Origin: an uncultured Prevotellaceae bacterium
GTDB lineage: Bacteria > Bacteroidota > Bacteroidia > Bacteroidales > Bacteroidaceae
Direction of reading: 5' to 3'
Assembly (NCBI GenBank): GCA_900319385.1
Contig: ONOG01000016.1
Span: forward strand, 1 to 53,891
Length of the DNA: 53,891 bases
The notes beneath the pieces were generated by a model. That model saw only the letters and a list, made by a program, of their open reading frames with translations. It did not search any database and had not been told where the DNA came from. The translations under genes and the position numbers were made by a program. This document shows, piece after piece, positions 1 through 6,886 of the stretch. The first letter of the stretch is position 1. Each line of letters opens with the position of its first letter.

Positions 1-30
1 CGATTCCTTTATGCTTCATTCGCCAGAAGA

Positions 31-567
31 TCAGATGCTTTTGCCAATCTCGTATGCCTCCTGCAGTTTGGGATTGCCCTCAATTTCACAGGCATCGTTC
101 ACACCACCACAGAAGAGCGTACCGGCCAGACGACTCTTGGGATAGCAGTCAATCCAGCCCGTCAGCCCCATCTCGGCCCGTTTCGGCGTCTCGGTCTCAT
201 CCTCGGCAGCGGTGGTCAGCAGATAGACATCACGAAACTGGTAATCCTGTTCATACATGGCGTTCATGCGGTCAATGAGCGTCTTCATCTGACCGCTCAT
301 CTCATAATAGTAGATTGGTGTCGCCCAGCAGATAACATCCGCCTTCAGCACCTTTGCCATGATGTCGTTCACGTCGTCTTTGATGACGCAGCGTCCCAGT
401 TTCTGGCAAGCCATGCAACCTTTGCAGAACTGGATATTCTTGCCGGCAAGAGATATCTTCTCCACATCGTTTCCGGCAGCCTTAGCGCCCTCTACAAACT
501 TCTCAGCGAGCATGTCGCTGTTCGAGCCATGTCGAAGACTCGTTGATATTACTACTACCTTTTTCAT
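31..567 (-). CDS. Flavodoxin-family NAD(P)H-dependent reductase (iron-sulfur flavoprotein-like)
   Basis: A 178-aa cytoplasmic flavodoxin-fold protein that probably binds FMN and reduces quinones or small electrophiles. The N-terminus has the phosphate-binding stretch VVVISTSLRHGSNSD typical of the NADPH-dependent FMN reductase family. A Cys cluster CKGCMACQKLGRC follows, as in iron-sulfur flavoprotein relatives, then WATPIYYYEMSG, the usual flavin-contacting loop. An upstream in-frame codon at 606 would add 13 residues that do not look like the family, so I start at MKKVVV (567). It is the last of a run of minus-strand redox genes. The substrate cannot be told from sequence. Confidence 0.85.
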   Translation of the reverse strand: MKKVVVISTSLRHGSNSDMLAEKFVEGAKAAGNDVEKISLAGKNIQFCKGCMACQKLGRCVIKDDVNDIMAKVLKADVICWATPIYYYEMSGQMKTLIDRMNAMYEQDYQFRDVYLLTTAAEDETETPKRAEMGLTGWIDCYPKSRLAGTLFCGGVNDACEIEGNPKLQEAYEIGKSI

Positions 568-663
568 ATCGTTTATGATTATTAAATTTGATGAAAGTCC
601 GTGCAAAAGCCGATGACTTTTTGAACAACCGCTGAAGGAAACGGACTCTCGTTTACGTTAGCC

Positions 664-1005
664 TCACTTCCGATACTTCGCTTTGACTATCTCGTAGGAG
701 TTTCGGGTCAGTTCCTTCAGCAGTCTGTCGGGAGCTGCTGCAGGATCGACGCCAATCCAATGCTTGGGCGATTCGTTATACGGATTTCCGATGCAATCAT
801 ACCGAGCCTTCAGTTCCTCAATTCGTTCCGGCTGACATTTCAGTGAGATGACGGAAAAATCGTTGCAGTCGAAGAACGAGAACATGTGGCCTAACACATA
901 AAACACCAGCACGCCTTCGCCGCTCTTGAATTTCTGGAACGGCAGTTTCTCATCTATATCGTCGCCTAATGAAAGGCAATAGTCGCGATAGTCTTCTATA
1001 TTCAT
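664..1005 (-). CDS. MmcQ/YjbR family DNA-binding-type protein
   Basis: A 113-aa protein of the MmcQ/YjbR (DUF419) family: a small CyaY-like alpha/beta fold, ending with the conserved block NESPKHWIGVD and then a helix (DRLLKELTRNSYEIVKAK). Family members are often near stress or detoxification genes, but their biochemical role is unclear. The start is taken at MNIEDYRDYC (1005), which matches the usual family N-terminus. The open frame continues to 1179, but that extension is translated from the 82-bp interspersed repeat (1079-1161) and is not family-like. Confidence 0.85.
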   Translation of the reverse strand: MNIEDYRDYCLSLGDDIDEKLPFQKFKSGEGVLVFYVLGHMFSFFDCNDFSVISLKCQPERIEELKARYDCIGNPYNESPKHWIGVDPAAAPDRLLKELTRNSYEIVKAKYRK

Positions 1006-1078
1006 TAGATTGATGGAATTCTGATTGATTGTTGTGTACTGGAGTTGGTTTTCATCCTTCGTTTTCTCGCCATGGAAA

Positions 1079-1161
1079 AGTTGGAATAAATTCCTTCGTT
1101 TTCTTGCCATGACAAAGTTCAAACGAGTTTGACTTTGTTCATTTGGCTTACCGAAAACGTT
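1079..1161. repeat. 82-bp interspersed repeat, copy 1
   Basis: Begins GTTGGAATAAATTCC and ends near AAAACGTTC. It is nearly identical to 34454-34535 (same orientation) and 29336-29418 (opposite orientation). The centre, CAAAGTTCAAAC-gag-TTTGACTTTG, is an imperfect inverted repeat able to form a stem-loop. A partial second copy (CCTTCGTTTTCTCGCCATGG) lies just to the left, at 1057-1076, as if the element had partly duplicated. It separates the mmcQ-like gene from the acetyltransferase gene. Confidence 0.85.
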
Positions 1162-1239
1162 CACTTTGCTGCTATCCAACAGCCAACAGCCAACACTATT
1201 GCGATGATGTTTTTGTCTTTGGGCATGTCCGTCTTGTCT

Positions 1240-1839
1240 TTATTGATCCCAGTTATTCTGCTTGTCAGCATCTGTAATCGGACGAATGACTTTTGCCGGA
1301 ACGCCACCCACAATCGTGTTCGGCTCTACGTCTTTTGTGACCACGGCTCCAGCGGCGACTACCGCACCATTGCCAATGGTCACTCCGGCCAACACCGTTG
1401 CATTGGCTCCTATCCATACGTTCCTGCCGATGTGGATGGGCGCATAGCTCATACTCTGACGACGGGCTGGGTCAAGGTCGTGGTTGATGGTGGCCAGTAC
1501 GACATTGTGGCCGATGAGTGCGCCTTCGTCGATGGTAATGCCACCTTGGTCCTGAAACTTGCACCCCATGTTGATGAAGACGTGCTCACCAACGACCGTG
1601 TTCTTTCCGCAGTCGGTGTGAAACGGAGGAAACATCCCTACCGTCTTGGGCACTTCACGCCCCCACAACTGCTCCAGCAATTCGTGCAGGTGCTCCGGAG
1701 TGTGATACTTGCCATTTATCTCAGCCGTTATCTTCAGCGCCTCTTGCGACAGCTGATGAAACATCATGTGGACGTCGGAGCCACCTACGACAGGCTTGCC
1801 AGACGCCATGTATTCACGAAATTCCTGTATTGTCATCAA
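1240..1839 (-). CDS. Sugar O-acetyltransferase (LacA/Maa type, left-handed beta-helix)
   Basis: A 199-aa member of the hexapeptide-repeat acyltransferases related to galactoside and maltose O-acetyltransferase, which move acetyl from acetyl-CoA to a sugar hydroxyl. The N-terminal helical cap (about 1-60) is followed by hexapeptide turns: [13 protein letters not shown] carries the catalytic His of the family, then [19 protein letters not shown] and [17 protein letters not shown], and the closing motif [10 protein letters not shown]. The start has two adjacent Met codons (1839 and 1836) and either may be used. The TTTAGTG hairpin repeat lies directly upstream as its leader. Confidence 0.92.
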   Translation of the reverse strand: MMTIQEFREYMASGKPVVGGSDVHMMFHQLSQEALKITAEINGKYHTPEHLHELLEQLWGREVPKTVGMFPPFHTDCGKNTVVGEHVFINMGCKFQDQGGITIDEGALIGHNVVLATINHDLDPARRQSMSYAPIHIGRNVWIGANATVLAGVTIGNGAVVAAGAVVTKDVEPNTIVGGVPAKVIRPITDADKQNNWDQ

Positions 1840-1843
1840 TATA

Positions 1844-1942
1844 TAACTTAGAATGTTTAGTGTTTAGTGTTTAGTGTTTAGCGTTGAGTGTTCTGGTGAG
1901 TCTGACGACACAATAAACACTAAACTCTAAACACTAAACTCT
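1844..1942 (-). repeat. TTTAGTG-heptad hairpin, copy 1 (leader of acetyltransferase gene)
   Basis: On the minus strand: heptads of GTTTAGA/GTTTAGTG, a core TGTCGTCAGACTCACC, then four CTAAACA heptads, ending about 5 nt before the acetyltransferase start. The two heptad arms are complementary, so the RNA should fold as a long hairpin with the core in the loop. The same unit, in the same orientation relative to the next gene, is at 3399-3492 and 46282-46371. The stop codon of the upstream Nim-like gene (1934-1936) lies inside the repeat. Confidence 0.88.
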
Positions 1943-2431
1943 ATGCATTATCACCAATTCAATTGCTTCTTTTCCTGTCAGATGCTCTATATCGAAACGA
2001 ATCATCACCATTCGAGACAAACCTTTCTCAAGTTCCTTCTGCAGTGCTTCATCCTGGTGAGGATTATACCTATTCCCAAGCGTTCGAGCCATTTCCAACT
2101 TCTCTGCCTCATCCTCAACGATGTGGATTCGGCCAAAAGCAATGACACTCCGGAAGTAGGTCGTGTACGACTCTGGATGCACTTCGTCCTGCTCGACGAC
2201 GCAGAAAGACGCCTTCTCACACTTGCGGATAGCATCTATCTTATGTCCGCTCACCGCACTATGGAAATAGATCCGGTCCTGCGTATAGACATAGCTGATG
2301 GGAACAGCGTAGGGATAGTCGCCATCACCCAGCAAGGCCAAAGTGCCCGACGTGGCTTTCTGCAGGATGCCAATGCTTTCATCCAGCGAAAGCTGCTGGC
2401 GTTTACGCCTCATTTCCCTAAACTGTTCCAT
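1934..2431 (-). CDS. Nim-like pyridoxamine-5'-phosphate-oxidase-family flavoprotein
   Basis: A 165-aa split-barrel flavin-binding protein of the PNPOx-like superfamily. It resembles the 5-nitroimidazole resistance (NimA) group, which reduces nitro drugs to harmless amines. Family marks: MRRKRQQLS at the N-terminus, GTLALLGDGDYPYAVPISY, and IYFHSAVSGHKIDAI with the conserved His and GHK. The start is set at MEQFREMRRK (2431), because the 22 codons upstream run into repeat-derived sequence. The last codons and stop fall inside a heptad repeat. Whether it confers nitroimidazole resistance cannot be inferred: many housekeeping homologues exist. Confidence 0.85.
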   Translation of the reverse strand: MEQFREMRRKRQQLSLDESIGILQKATSGTLALLGDGDYPYAVPISYVYTQDRIYFHSAVSGHKIDAIRKCEKASFCVVEQDEVHPESYTTYFRSVIAFGRIHIVEDEAEKLEMARTLGNRYNPHQDEALQKELEKGLSRMVMIRFDIEHLTGKEAIELVIMHRV

Positions 2432-2454
2432 AACCTGAAATGTTCGTGAGTTTT

Positions 2455-2540
2455 TTAAGTACAAAGTACGAAGTACAACGTGGATGAAAAGTAACAACTC
2501 GTCAACTTGTCAACTTGTAAACTCGTCAACTTAAGTACTA
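2455..2540. repeat. AGTTGACA-octad phrase repeat in the leader of the Nim-like gene
   Basis: Contains GTACAAAGTACGAAGTACAA, a spacer, then octads on the other strand of AGTTGACG/AGTTGACA type (2492-2532). The same phrases recur at 6540-6652, 8167-8210, 8402-8445 and 46376-46425. It fills the gap between the SMR gene stop and the Nim-like gene start, so it would be transcribed as 5' leader. Confidence 0.8.
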
Positions 2541-2861
2541 AGACAATGCTTTCAGTCCAATGATTGACCCAATGAGCGTTGTCAAGAAAAACAACCTCCA
2601 AAATGTGGCAGGTTCACGAAAGATGAATATGCCGACCAGCACCGCACCTACAGCTCCAATCCCCGTCCATATCGGGTAGGCGGTTCCCAGAGGAATCGTC
2701 TGCGTAGCTTTGGCAAGGAATACGGCACTGAGGACATACAGCAGTCCGAACACAGAAATCCAGGTCCACCACTCAGCGCCCGTCGCATCTTTTGCACGCC
2801 CAAGGCTATAGGTGAATCCGACTTCGCAAAGCCCTGCCACAAACAGGACAATCCAATTCAT
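2538..2861 (-). CDS. SMR-family exporter (SugE/Gdx-like)
   Basis: A 107-aa small multidrug resistance protein with four predicted membrane helices. The essential membrane glutamate is present (Glu13 in LFVAGLCEVGF), as is the family motif IPLGTAYPIWTGIGAVGA. The GTAYxIWTGIG form is closer to SugE/Gdx guanidinium exporters than to EmrE. It works as a dual-topology dimer in the inner membrane, exchanging cation for protons. There is no second SMR subunit next to it, which fits a homodimer. It sits between two redox flavoproteins, consistent with a detoxification group. Confidence 0.9.
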   Translation of the reverse strand: MNWIVLFVAGLCEVGFTYSLGRAKDATGAEWWTWISVFGLLYVLSAVFLAKATQTIPLGTAYPIWTGIGAVGAVLVGIFIFREPATFWRLFFLTTLIGSIIGLKALS

Positions 2862-2880
2862 GCTTTCTTTTAATTCAAAT

Positions 2881-3396
2881 TCAGAGATTCTCGACGAGTG
2901 CTACGATCTTTGCCTTCGTCTCGTCCGTCTTCTGCTCATCAATCTTGGCCGTCACGATGCCGCTGTCCTCTGCGCTCCAGTAGTTGCAGATGTCGTGATA
3001 CTCGGCAACGGCACCAGTATAGACACCAGGAGAATAGGACGACACGAGCAGCGACATCTTCTGCACCTTGGCAGGTTTGTTCACGCTGTACATACGCTGA
3101 ATCGGAGCCTGAATCTGTGCATTGAGCGTGAAGTAGTAGATCGGAGCAGCCAGCACCAGCACCTCGGCCTCGGCCATCAACGGATACAGTTCCTGCATGT
3201 CATCCTTCTGGATGCAAGCCCCGTTACCCTTACCGTGGCAATACTCGCAAGCCAAACAGCCTGCAATCTTCTTCTTCGACACATTCACCAGTGTAACCTG
3301 ATGACCAGCTGCCTCGGCTGCATTCTTGTACACTTCCGCCATCCATGCGGTATTACCATTAGGCCGTGGAGAGGCCTGCAAAATCAAAATGTTCAT
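2881..3396 (-). CDS. Flavodoxin-family NAD(P)H-dependent oxidoreductase
   Basis: A 171-aa flavodoxin-fold protein, paralogous in layout to the gene at the left edge. It starts MNILILQASPRPNGNTA (FMN phosphate loop), has Cys residues in GCLACEYCHGKGNGAC, and the flavin loop LAAPIYYFTLNAQIQAP. It probably reduces FMN or a quinone in the cytoplasm. The gene is separated by 19 nt from the SMR gene and is likely in the same transcript. A TTTAGTG hairpin fills its leader. Confidence 0.87.
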   Translation of the reverse strand: MNILILQASPRPNGNTAWMAEVYKNAAEAAGHQVTLVNVSKKKIAGCLACEYCHGKGNGACIQKDDMQELYPLMAEAEVLVLAAPIYYFTLNAQIQAPIQRMYSVNKPAKVQKMSLLVSSYSPGVYTGAVAEYHDICNYWSAEDSGIVTAKIDEQKTDETKAKIVALVENL

Positions 3397-3398
3397 AA

Positions 3399-3492
3399 TA
3401 TAACTTAGAATGTTTAGTGTTTAGTGTTTAGCGTTGAGTGTTCTGGTGAGTCTGACGACACAATAAACACTAAACTCTAAACACTAAACTCT
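3399..3492 (-). repeat. TTTAGTG-heptad hairpin, copy 2 (leader of flavodoxin-family gene)
   Basis: Same element as 1844-1942, with one heptad fewer in the arm nearest the gene (three instead of four). The core from TTATTGTGTCG to CACTCAACGC appears identical by eye. It ends a few nt before the start codon at 3396, in the same orientation relative to the downstream gene as the other two copies. Confidence 0.88.
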
Positions 3493-3521
3493 ATTTTAAT
3501 TTTAATTATAATTATTAATTG

Positions 3522-3827
3522 TTAATTTTCAATTTTTTCCAGGTAGAAGCTCATCGGGCGGAAACCATCGTTGCAGCTGACCATCGCGCTCTTCGGGTTC
3601 TGCATCCAACCGTCGTAGAAATTGCCCTCGCCACGAGCCAACGCCTCGACAAATTCGCGCATCGACGACCAAGCCGCAAGACACAGACCCTCGGGCCGAC
3701 GGCCATCGACCGACACCCACTCGTCTCCCACGCCGACATCGCACGCATGCTCGATGGGATTCTCATACCTCTCCATCAAGTCGGCATACACCGTCTGGCG
3801 TACCGCTGTAATCCGCACTTTGTTCAT
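3522..3827 (-). CDS. TIGR04076 family protein
   Basis: A 101-aa protein resembling the TIGR04076 family of small conserved proteins of unknown function (MNKVRITAVRQTVYADLM at the N-terminus; DGWMQNPKSAMVSCNDGFRP near the C-terminus). No catalytic motif is evident. A promoter with its -7 box at 3864-3871 would start transcription near 3857, so the longer open frame from 3866 cannot be the true start and the Met at 3827 is preferred. Confidence 0.78.
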   Translation of the reverse strand: MNKVRITAVRQTVYADLMERYENPIEHACDVGVGDEWVSVDGRRPEGLCLAAWSSMREFVEALARGEGNFYDGWMQNPKSAMVSCNDGFRPMSFYLEKIEN

Positions 3828-3863
3828 CGTTATGGCAGAAGTGCATCGGCACCGCCGCGACTG

Positions 3864-3895
3864 CAAAAATACTACTTTTTCGGCAATCAGACAAC
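3864..3895 (-). promoter_or_regulatory. Promoter of the TIGR04076 gene
   Basis: On the minus strand: GTTG (-33 box, 3892-3895), 20-nt spacer, TATTTTTG (-7 box, 3864-3871). The -7 box fits TAnnTTTG fully; the -33 box keeps the TTG core. Confidence 0.65.
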
Positions 3896-3997
3896 TTTAT
3901 AGGCAAAAAAAACGAAAAAAGAAATCGTGATTTGGGTACCTCTTCTTTCAATAAAAGTCAACCCTACGTTTAGGGTTCGACATCATCACGAGGAAAC

Positions 3998-5206
3998 TCA
4001 GCGGATTTTGGCGCGATAGTCTGCCCAACGGGCAAGGATGTTGCTGACGTAGCCGTAGGTTTCGCTGCCTCGGAAATAACCATGACGGCAGACGGGGTCG
4101 TTGTAGTAGGAGGCATCGGACATCCGAAGCACGATGTCGGCGACATGACCCTGCCATACATTGGGATTGAGACCGTGTTTCTCTGCCAGCCGTCGGGCGT
4201 CATCAACATGGCCTGGACCGGCATTGTAGGCTGCGAGGATGAAGCTTGTACGTTCGGCAGCCGGAATCGCGGCATAGCGCTGCTGCAGAGTTTTGATGAA
4301 GGCTGTGGCACCACGCAGGTTTTCGGCTGGGTCGAACACAGCTGTCACTCCGAACGAGCGGGCAGTGGAGGGCATGAGCTGCATGAGTCCCTGCGCACCC
4401 ATCCACGACACGGCGTGCGGGTCGAAGCCACTCTCCTGGTAAGCCTGCGCAGCCAGGAGCCGCCAGTCCCAGCCCAATTCGCGCGCACGTATCTTTATGT
4501 AATGGTCGTAGCGCGAAATCTGTCCGGCGGCTGCGTTGAGTACCGGACTGGCGGGATGTATGCTCGGCGCGGCAGAGGCCGAACCACTGCGAGTGCGACG
4601 ATGATGGTGCGACGAACTGATGGGCGGCAGGGCAAGGGCGAGCAACTGCGAGGACGTGCTGCGCAGCCAGCGGTCCAGCGTGTCAGCCAGTTCGCCCGAA
4701 CTTCTGCGCACGAGCCATGCCACATCTCCCTGCGGACGGAGCGTAGGGTCGCGTTCGAGGGTCGAGAGTGTGTCGAGCAACTGGGTGATTGCCGTCTGGC
4801 CACAGAACGACACGTCGGCTGGCAGGGTGTCGGCCACACCGACTCCGTAGGCCACCAAATCGCCATCACCGACCATCAGCCGGCTGAGAAGTTCACTGCG
4901 ACTGCGGCACACCTCCACTCGCACGCTTACCCCGATGCTGCGTCCGAAAGCCTCGGCCAAGCGATACTGCGGACCGAAATCCTCGCCACGCCATTCGAAA
5001 TAGCTGGCCGGACCGTAGAGGGTGAGTGCGATGAGTTCGCCCACCTGCTGGATGTCCTGCAAATCATAGTGTGCAAGTGCGTCGGCACCGTCATCCTTCG
5101 TGGTGAACACGCCTTCGGCCACTGTGGATGGGGGCTGTACGCAAGCCGTCAGCAGGGTGAACGTGAGCAGTAGAGCGAATATGAATCGTAGATTGAGAAA
5201 GTTCAT
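3998..5206 (-). CDS. MltF-like membrane-bound lytic transglycosylase lipoprotein
   Basis: A 402-aa peptidoglycan lytic transglycosylase. Residues 1-22 are a lipoprotein signal ending LLTAC (lipidated Cys22). About 45-190 resembles the periplasmic-binding-like domain of MltF (VGELIALTLYG ... FGRSIGVSVRVEV), and from about 230 there is a family-1 SLT domain with catalytic Glu258 in AYQESGFDPHAVS, then GAQGLMQLMPSTARSFG and AAYNAGPGHVDDA. It should cleave glycan strands to 1,6-anhydro-muropeptides from the membrane. The linker near 198-220 (SSSHHHRRTRSGSASAAPS) is low-complexity. The start at 5206 is an ATG; an upstream TTG (5221) is unlikely. Confidence 0.92.
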   Translation of the reverse strand: MNFLNLRFIFALLLTFTLLTACVQPPSTVAEGVFTTKDDGADALAHYDLQDIQQVGELIALTLYGPASYFEWRGEDFGPQYRLAEAFGRSIGVSVRVEVCRSRSELLSRLMVGDGDLVAYGVGVADTLPADVSFCGQTAITQLLDTLSTLERDPTLRPQGDVAWLVRRSSGELADTLDRWLRSTSSQLLALALPPISSSHHHRRTRSGSASAAPSIHPASPVLNAAAGQISRYDHYIKIRARELGWDWRLLAAQAYQESGFDPHAVSWMGAQGLMQLMPSTARSFGVTAVFDPAENLRGATAFIKTLQQRYAAIPAAERTSFILAAYNAGPGHVDDARRLAEKHGLNPNVWQGHVADIVLRMSDASYYNDPVCRHGYFRGSETYGYVSNILARWADYRAKIR

Positions 5207-5234
5207 TTGTGGAAATATCAAACATTTGAGGCTG

Positions 5235-5266
5235 CAAAAATAGACAATTTCTCAACGTTTTGCAAA
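5235..5266 (-). promoter_or_regulatory. Promoter of the lytic transglycosylase gene
   Basis: Minus strand: TTTG (5263-5266), 20-nt spacer, TATTTTTG (5235-5242). A full match to the Bacteroidetes consensus. The expected start of transcription is about 5228, leaving a leader of roughly 22 nt. Confidence 0.78.
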
Positions 5267-5305
5267 ATTTTTAATTTTTAATTTTTAATTATTAATTTAA
5301 TGTCG

Positions 5306-5313
5306 TAACTTTG
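5306..5313 (+). promoter_or_regulatory. -7 box before galE
   Basis: TAACTTTG fits TAnnTTTG. The -33 position falls in a run of TTAATTT heptads (about 5268-5300), with no clear TTTG at the right spacing, so this is a partial call. It is divergent from the transglycosylase promoter. Confidence 0.45.
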
Positions 5314-5391
5314 CAGCGCAAGTAGAAAAATTGCACATTTTATCTGCGAATGTATTGTAAAGCTGACCAACTAACTCATCAACACAGCAAC

Positions 5392-6432
5392 ATGAAACAG
5401 ACAATTCTCGTGACAGGTGGAACGGGCTTCATCGGTTCGCACACCACAGTCGAACTCCAGCAGGCAGGCTACGAAGTAGTCATCATCGACAATCTCTCGA
5501 ATTCGAGTGCCAATGTCGTGGATGGCATCGAGAAAATCACTGGCGTGCGTCCCGCCTTCGAAAAGGTGGATTGCTGCGACATGGCAGCCCTCGAAGGTGT
5601 GTTCAAGAAATATCCTGGCATCAAGGGTATCATCCACTTCGCGGCGTCGAAAGCTGTCGGTGAGTCGGTCGAAAAGCCCCTACTCTACTATCGCAACAAC
5701 CTCAACTCGCTCATCAACCTGCTTGAGCTCATGCCCAAGTACGACGTCAAGGGCATCATCTTCTCGTCTTCCTGCACGGTCTATGGACAGCCGACAGCTG
5801 AGAACCTGCCCGTCACCGAGAAAGCTCCTATCCAGAAAGCGCTCTCACCTTACGGCAACACGAAGCAGGTGAACGAGGAAATCATACAGGACTACATCCA
5901 CAGCGGTGCTCCCATCAAGAGCATTATTCTCCGCTACTTCAACCCCATCGGTGCGCACCCCAGCGCACTCATCGGCGAACTGCCCAACGGAGTGCCCATG
6001 AACCTGATTCCGTTTGTCACTCAGACCGCCATCGGCATCCGCAAGCAGCTGAAGATTTTCGGCAACGACTATGACACGCCCGACGGTACCTGCATCCGCG
6101 ACTACATCTACGTAGTCGATCTGGCAAAGGCTCACGTCAAGGCCATGGAGCGTGTGCTCGACAAGCCTGAGACCGACGCCGTCGAGGTGTTCAACATCGG
6201 CACGGGCCGCGGACTCTCAACCCTCGAAGTGGTCGAGGGCTTTGAGAAAGCCACAGGTGTAAAGCTGAACTGGGAGTTTGCACCTCGCCGCGAAGGTGAC
6301 ATCGAAAAGGTGTGGGGCAATGTGGACAAGGCTAACAAGGAACTTGGCTGGAAGGCCGAGGCTAATATCGACGATGTGCTCCGTTCGGCATGGAAGTGGC
6401 AGCTCAAGCTGCGTGAGGACGGAATACAATAA
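5392..6432 (+). CDS. galE: UDP-glucose 4-epimerase
   Basis: A 346-aa extended short-chain dehydrogenase that interconverts UDP-glucose and UDP-galactose for the Leloir pathway and for surface glycan synthesis. The NAD-binding Rossmann motif GGTGFIG is at 9-15, the catalytic SSSCTVYG at 125-132, and the YxxxK pair is Tyr154/Lys158 (SPYGNTK). Sugar-binding RYFNPIGAHP and DGTCIRDYIYVVDLA follow. Length is normal. Upstream in-frame codons back to 5350 do not match the family, so the ATG at 5392 is chosen. Cytoplasmic. Confidence 0.96.
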   Translation: MKQTILVTGGTGFIGSHTTVELQQAGYEVVIIDNLSNSSANVVDGIEKITGVRPAFEKVDCCDMAALEGVFKKYPGIKGIIHFAASKAVGESVEKPLLYYRNNLNSLINLLELMPKYDVKGIIFSSSCTVYGQPTAENLPVTEKAPIQKALSPYGNTKQVNEEIIQDYIHSGAPIKSIILRYFNPIGAHPSALIGELPNGVPMNLIPFVTQTAIGIRKQLKIFGNDYDTPDGTCIRDYIYVVDLAKAHVKAMERVLDKPETDAVEVFNIGTGRGLSTLEVVEGFEKATGVKLNWEFAPRREGDIEKVWGNVDKANKELGWKAEANIDDVLRSAWKWQLKLREDGIQ

Positions 6433-6539
6433 AAACTATAATCCCATACTACGTTTCTATTAAATGTAGTTTTGTCGTGTTTTATTTTGTGTTTGTGTTG
6501 TGGCTATTCTTTTGCGTGAGCAACGGGGTAGCCCTTTTT

Positions 6540-6652
6540 CGTACTTGGTACTTTGTACTTAAGTTGACGAGTTAACAAGTTAACAAGTTGACAAGTTGAC
6601 GAGTTGTTACTTTTCATCCACGTTGTACTTCGTACTTGGTACTTTGTACTTA
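6540..6652. repeat. AGTTGACA-octad phrase repeat
   Basis: GTACTTGGTACTTTGTACTT, then six octads (AGTTGACG, AGTTAACA, AGTTAACA, AGTTGACA, AGTTGACG, AGTTGTTA), then a second GTACTT block. It shares long identical stretches with 2455-2540 and 8167-8230. Here it lies 3' of galE and 3' of the TPR gene, not in a leader. Confidence 0.8.
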
Positions 6653-6699
6653 ATTTTGACCTTTCTGACCAAGCAGACACATCCCAGCAATAGACACAT

Positions 6700-6777
6700 C
6701 CCAGCAGACCCACCCCCAACCCCTCCCAGTGAGGGAATAGACCCACCCCCCCCTCCCTTGTAGGGAGGGGGGGGTGG
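6700..6777. repeat. GC-rich REP-like palindromes
   Basis: Two palindromic units. The second has a perfect 16-bp stem (6743-6758 with 6762-6777) and a 3-nt loop: CCACC followed by a C-run, TCCCT, loop TGT, and the complement. The first (6702-6736) is the reverse complement of the 6841-6880 type and more degenerate. Similar units are at 13010-13060, 27585-27620 and, inside a gene, 44996-45035. Confidence 0.8.
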
Positions 6778-6797
6778 TTACTAAGACAATCAATATG

Positions 6798-6835
6798 AAT
6801 CCCCTGCAAGCAGCAAGTGTTTGCAGGGGATTTTG
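6798..6835 (+). terminator. Rho-independent-type terminator
   Basis: AATCCCCTGCAA (6798-6809) pairs with TTGCAGGGGATT (6821-6832), 12 bp perfect, followed by TTTTGT. On the plus strand it can end galE transcripts; on the minus strand it lies just past the TPR gene. Confidence 0.7.
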
Positions 6836-6840
6836 TATCT

Positions 6841-6880
6841 ACTCCCCTCCCTGCAAGGGAGGGGTCGGGGGTGGGTCCGT
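6841..6880. repeat. GC-rich REP-like palindrome
   Basis: CCCCTCCCT (6844-6852), loop GCA, AGGGAGGGG (6856-6864), then the tail TCGGGGGTGGGTCC. Stem and tail match the copy embedded in the SPOR gene (44998-45018 plus tail). Confidence 0.8.
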
Positions 6881-6886
6881 TAATTT

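Larger units (their letters stand above)
6433..6886. other. Intergenic region made of repeats
   Basis: Between galE and the TPR gene stop. In order: a weak ACTAC/GTAGT hairpin near 6450-6472; AGTTGACA octads with GTACTT phrases (6540-6652); GC-rich palindromes (6700-6777); a strong hairpin terminator (6798-6835); another GC-rich palindrome (6841-6880). The 101-aa open frame here (6504-6809, minus) is only repeat translation. No gene is supported. Confidence 0.8.

Noticed and set aside
6504..6809. Minus-strand open frame of 101 aa
   Set aside because: It is entirely translated octad and GC-palindrome repeat (PPLPTREGG, QLVNLLTRQL); no start context or domain.
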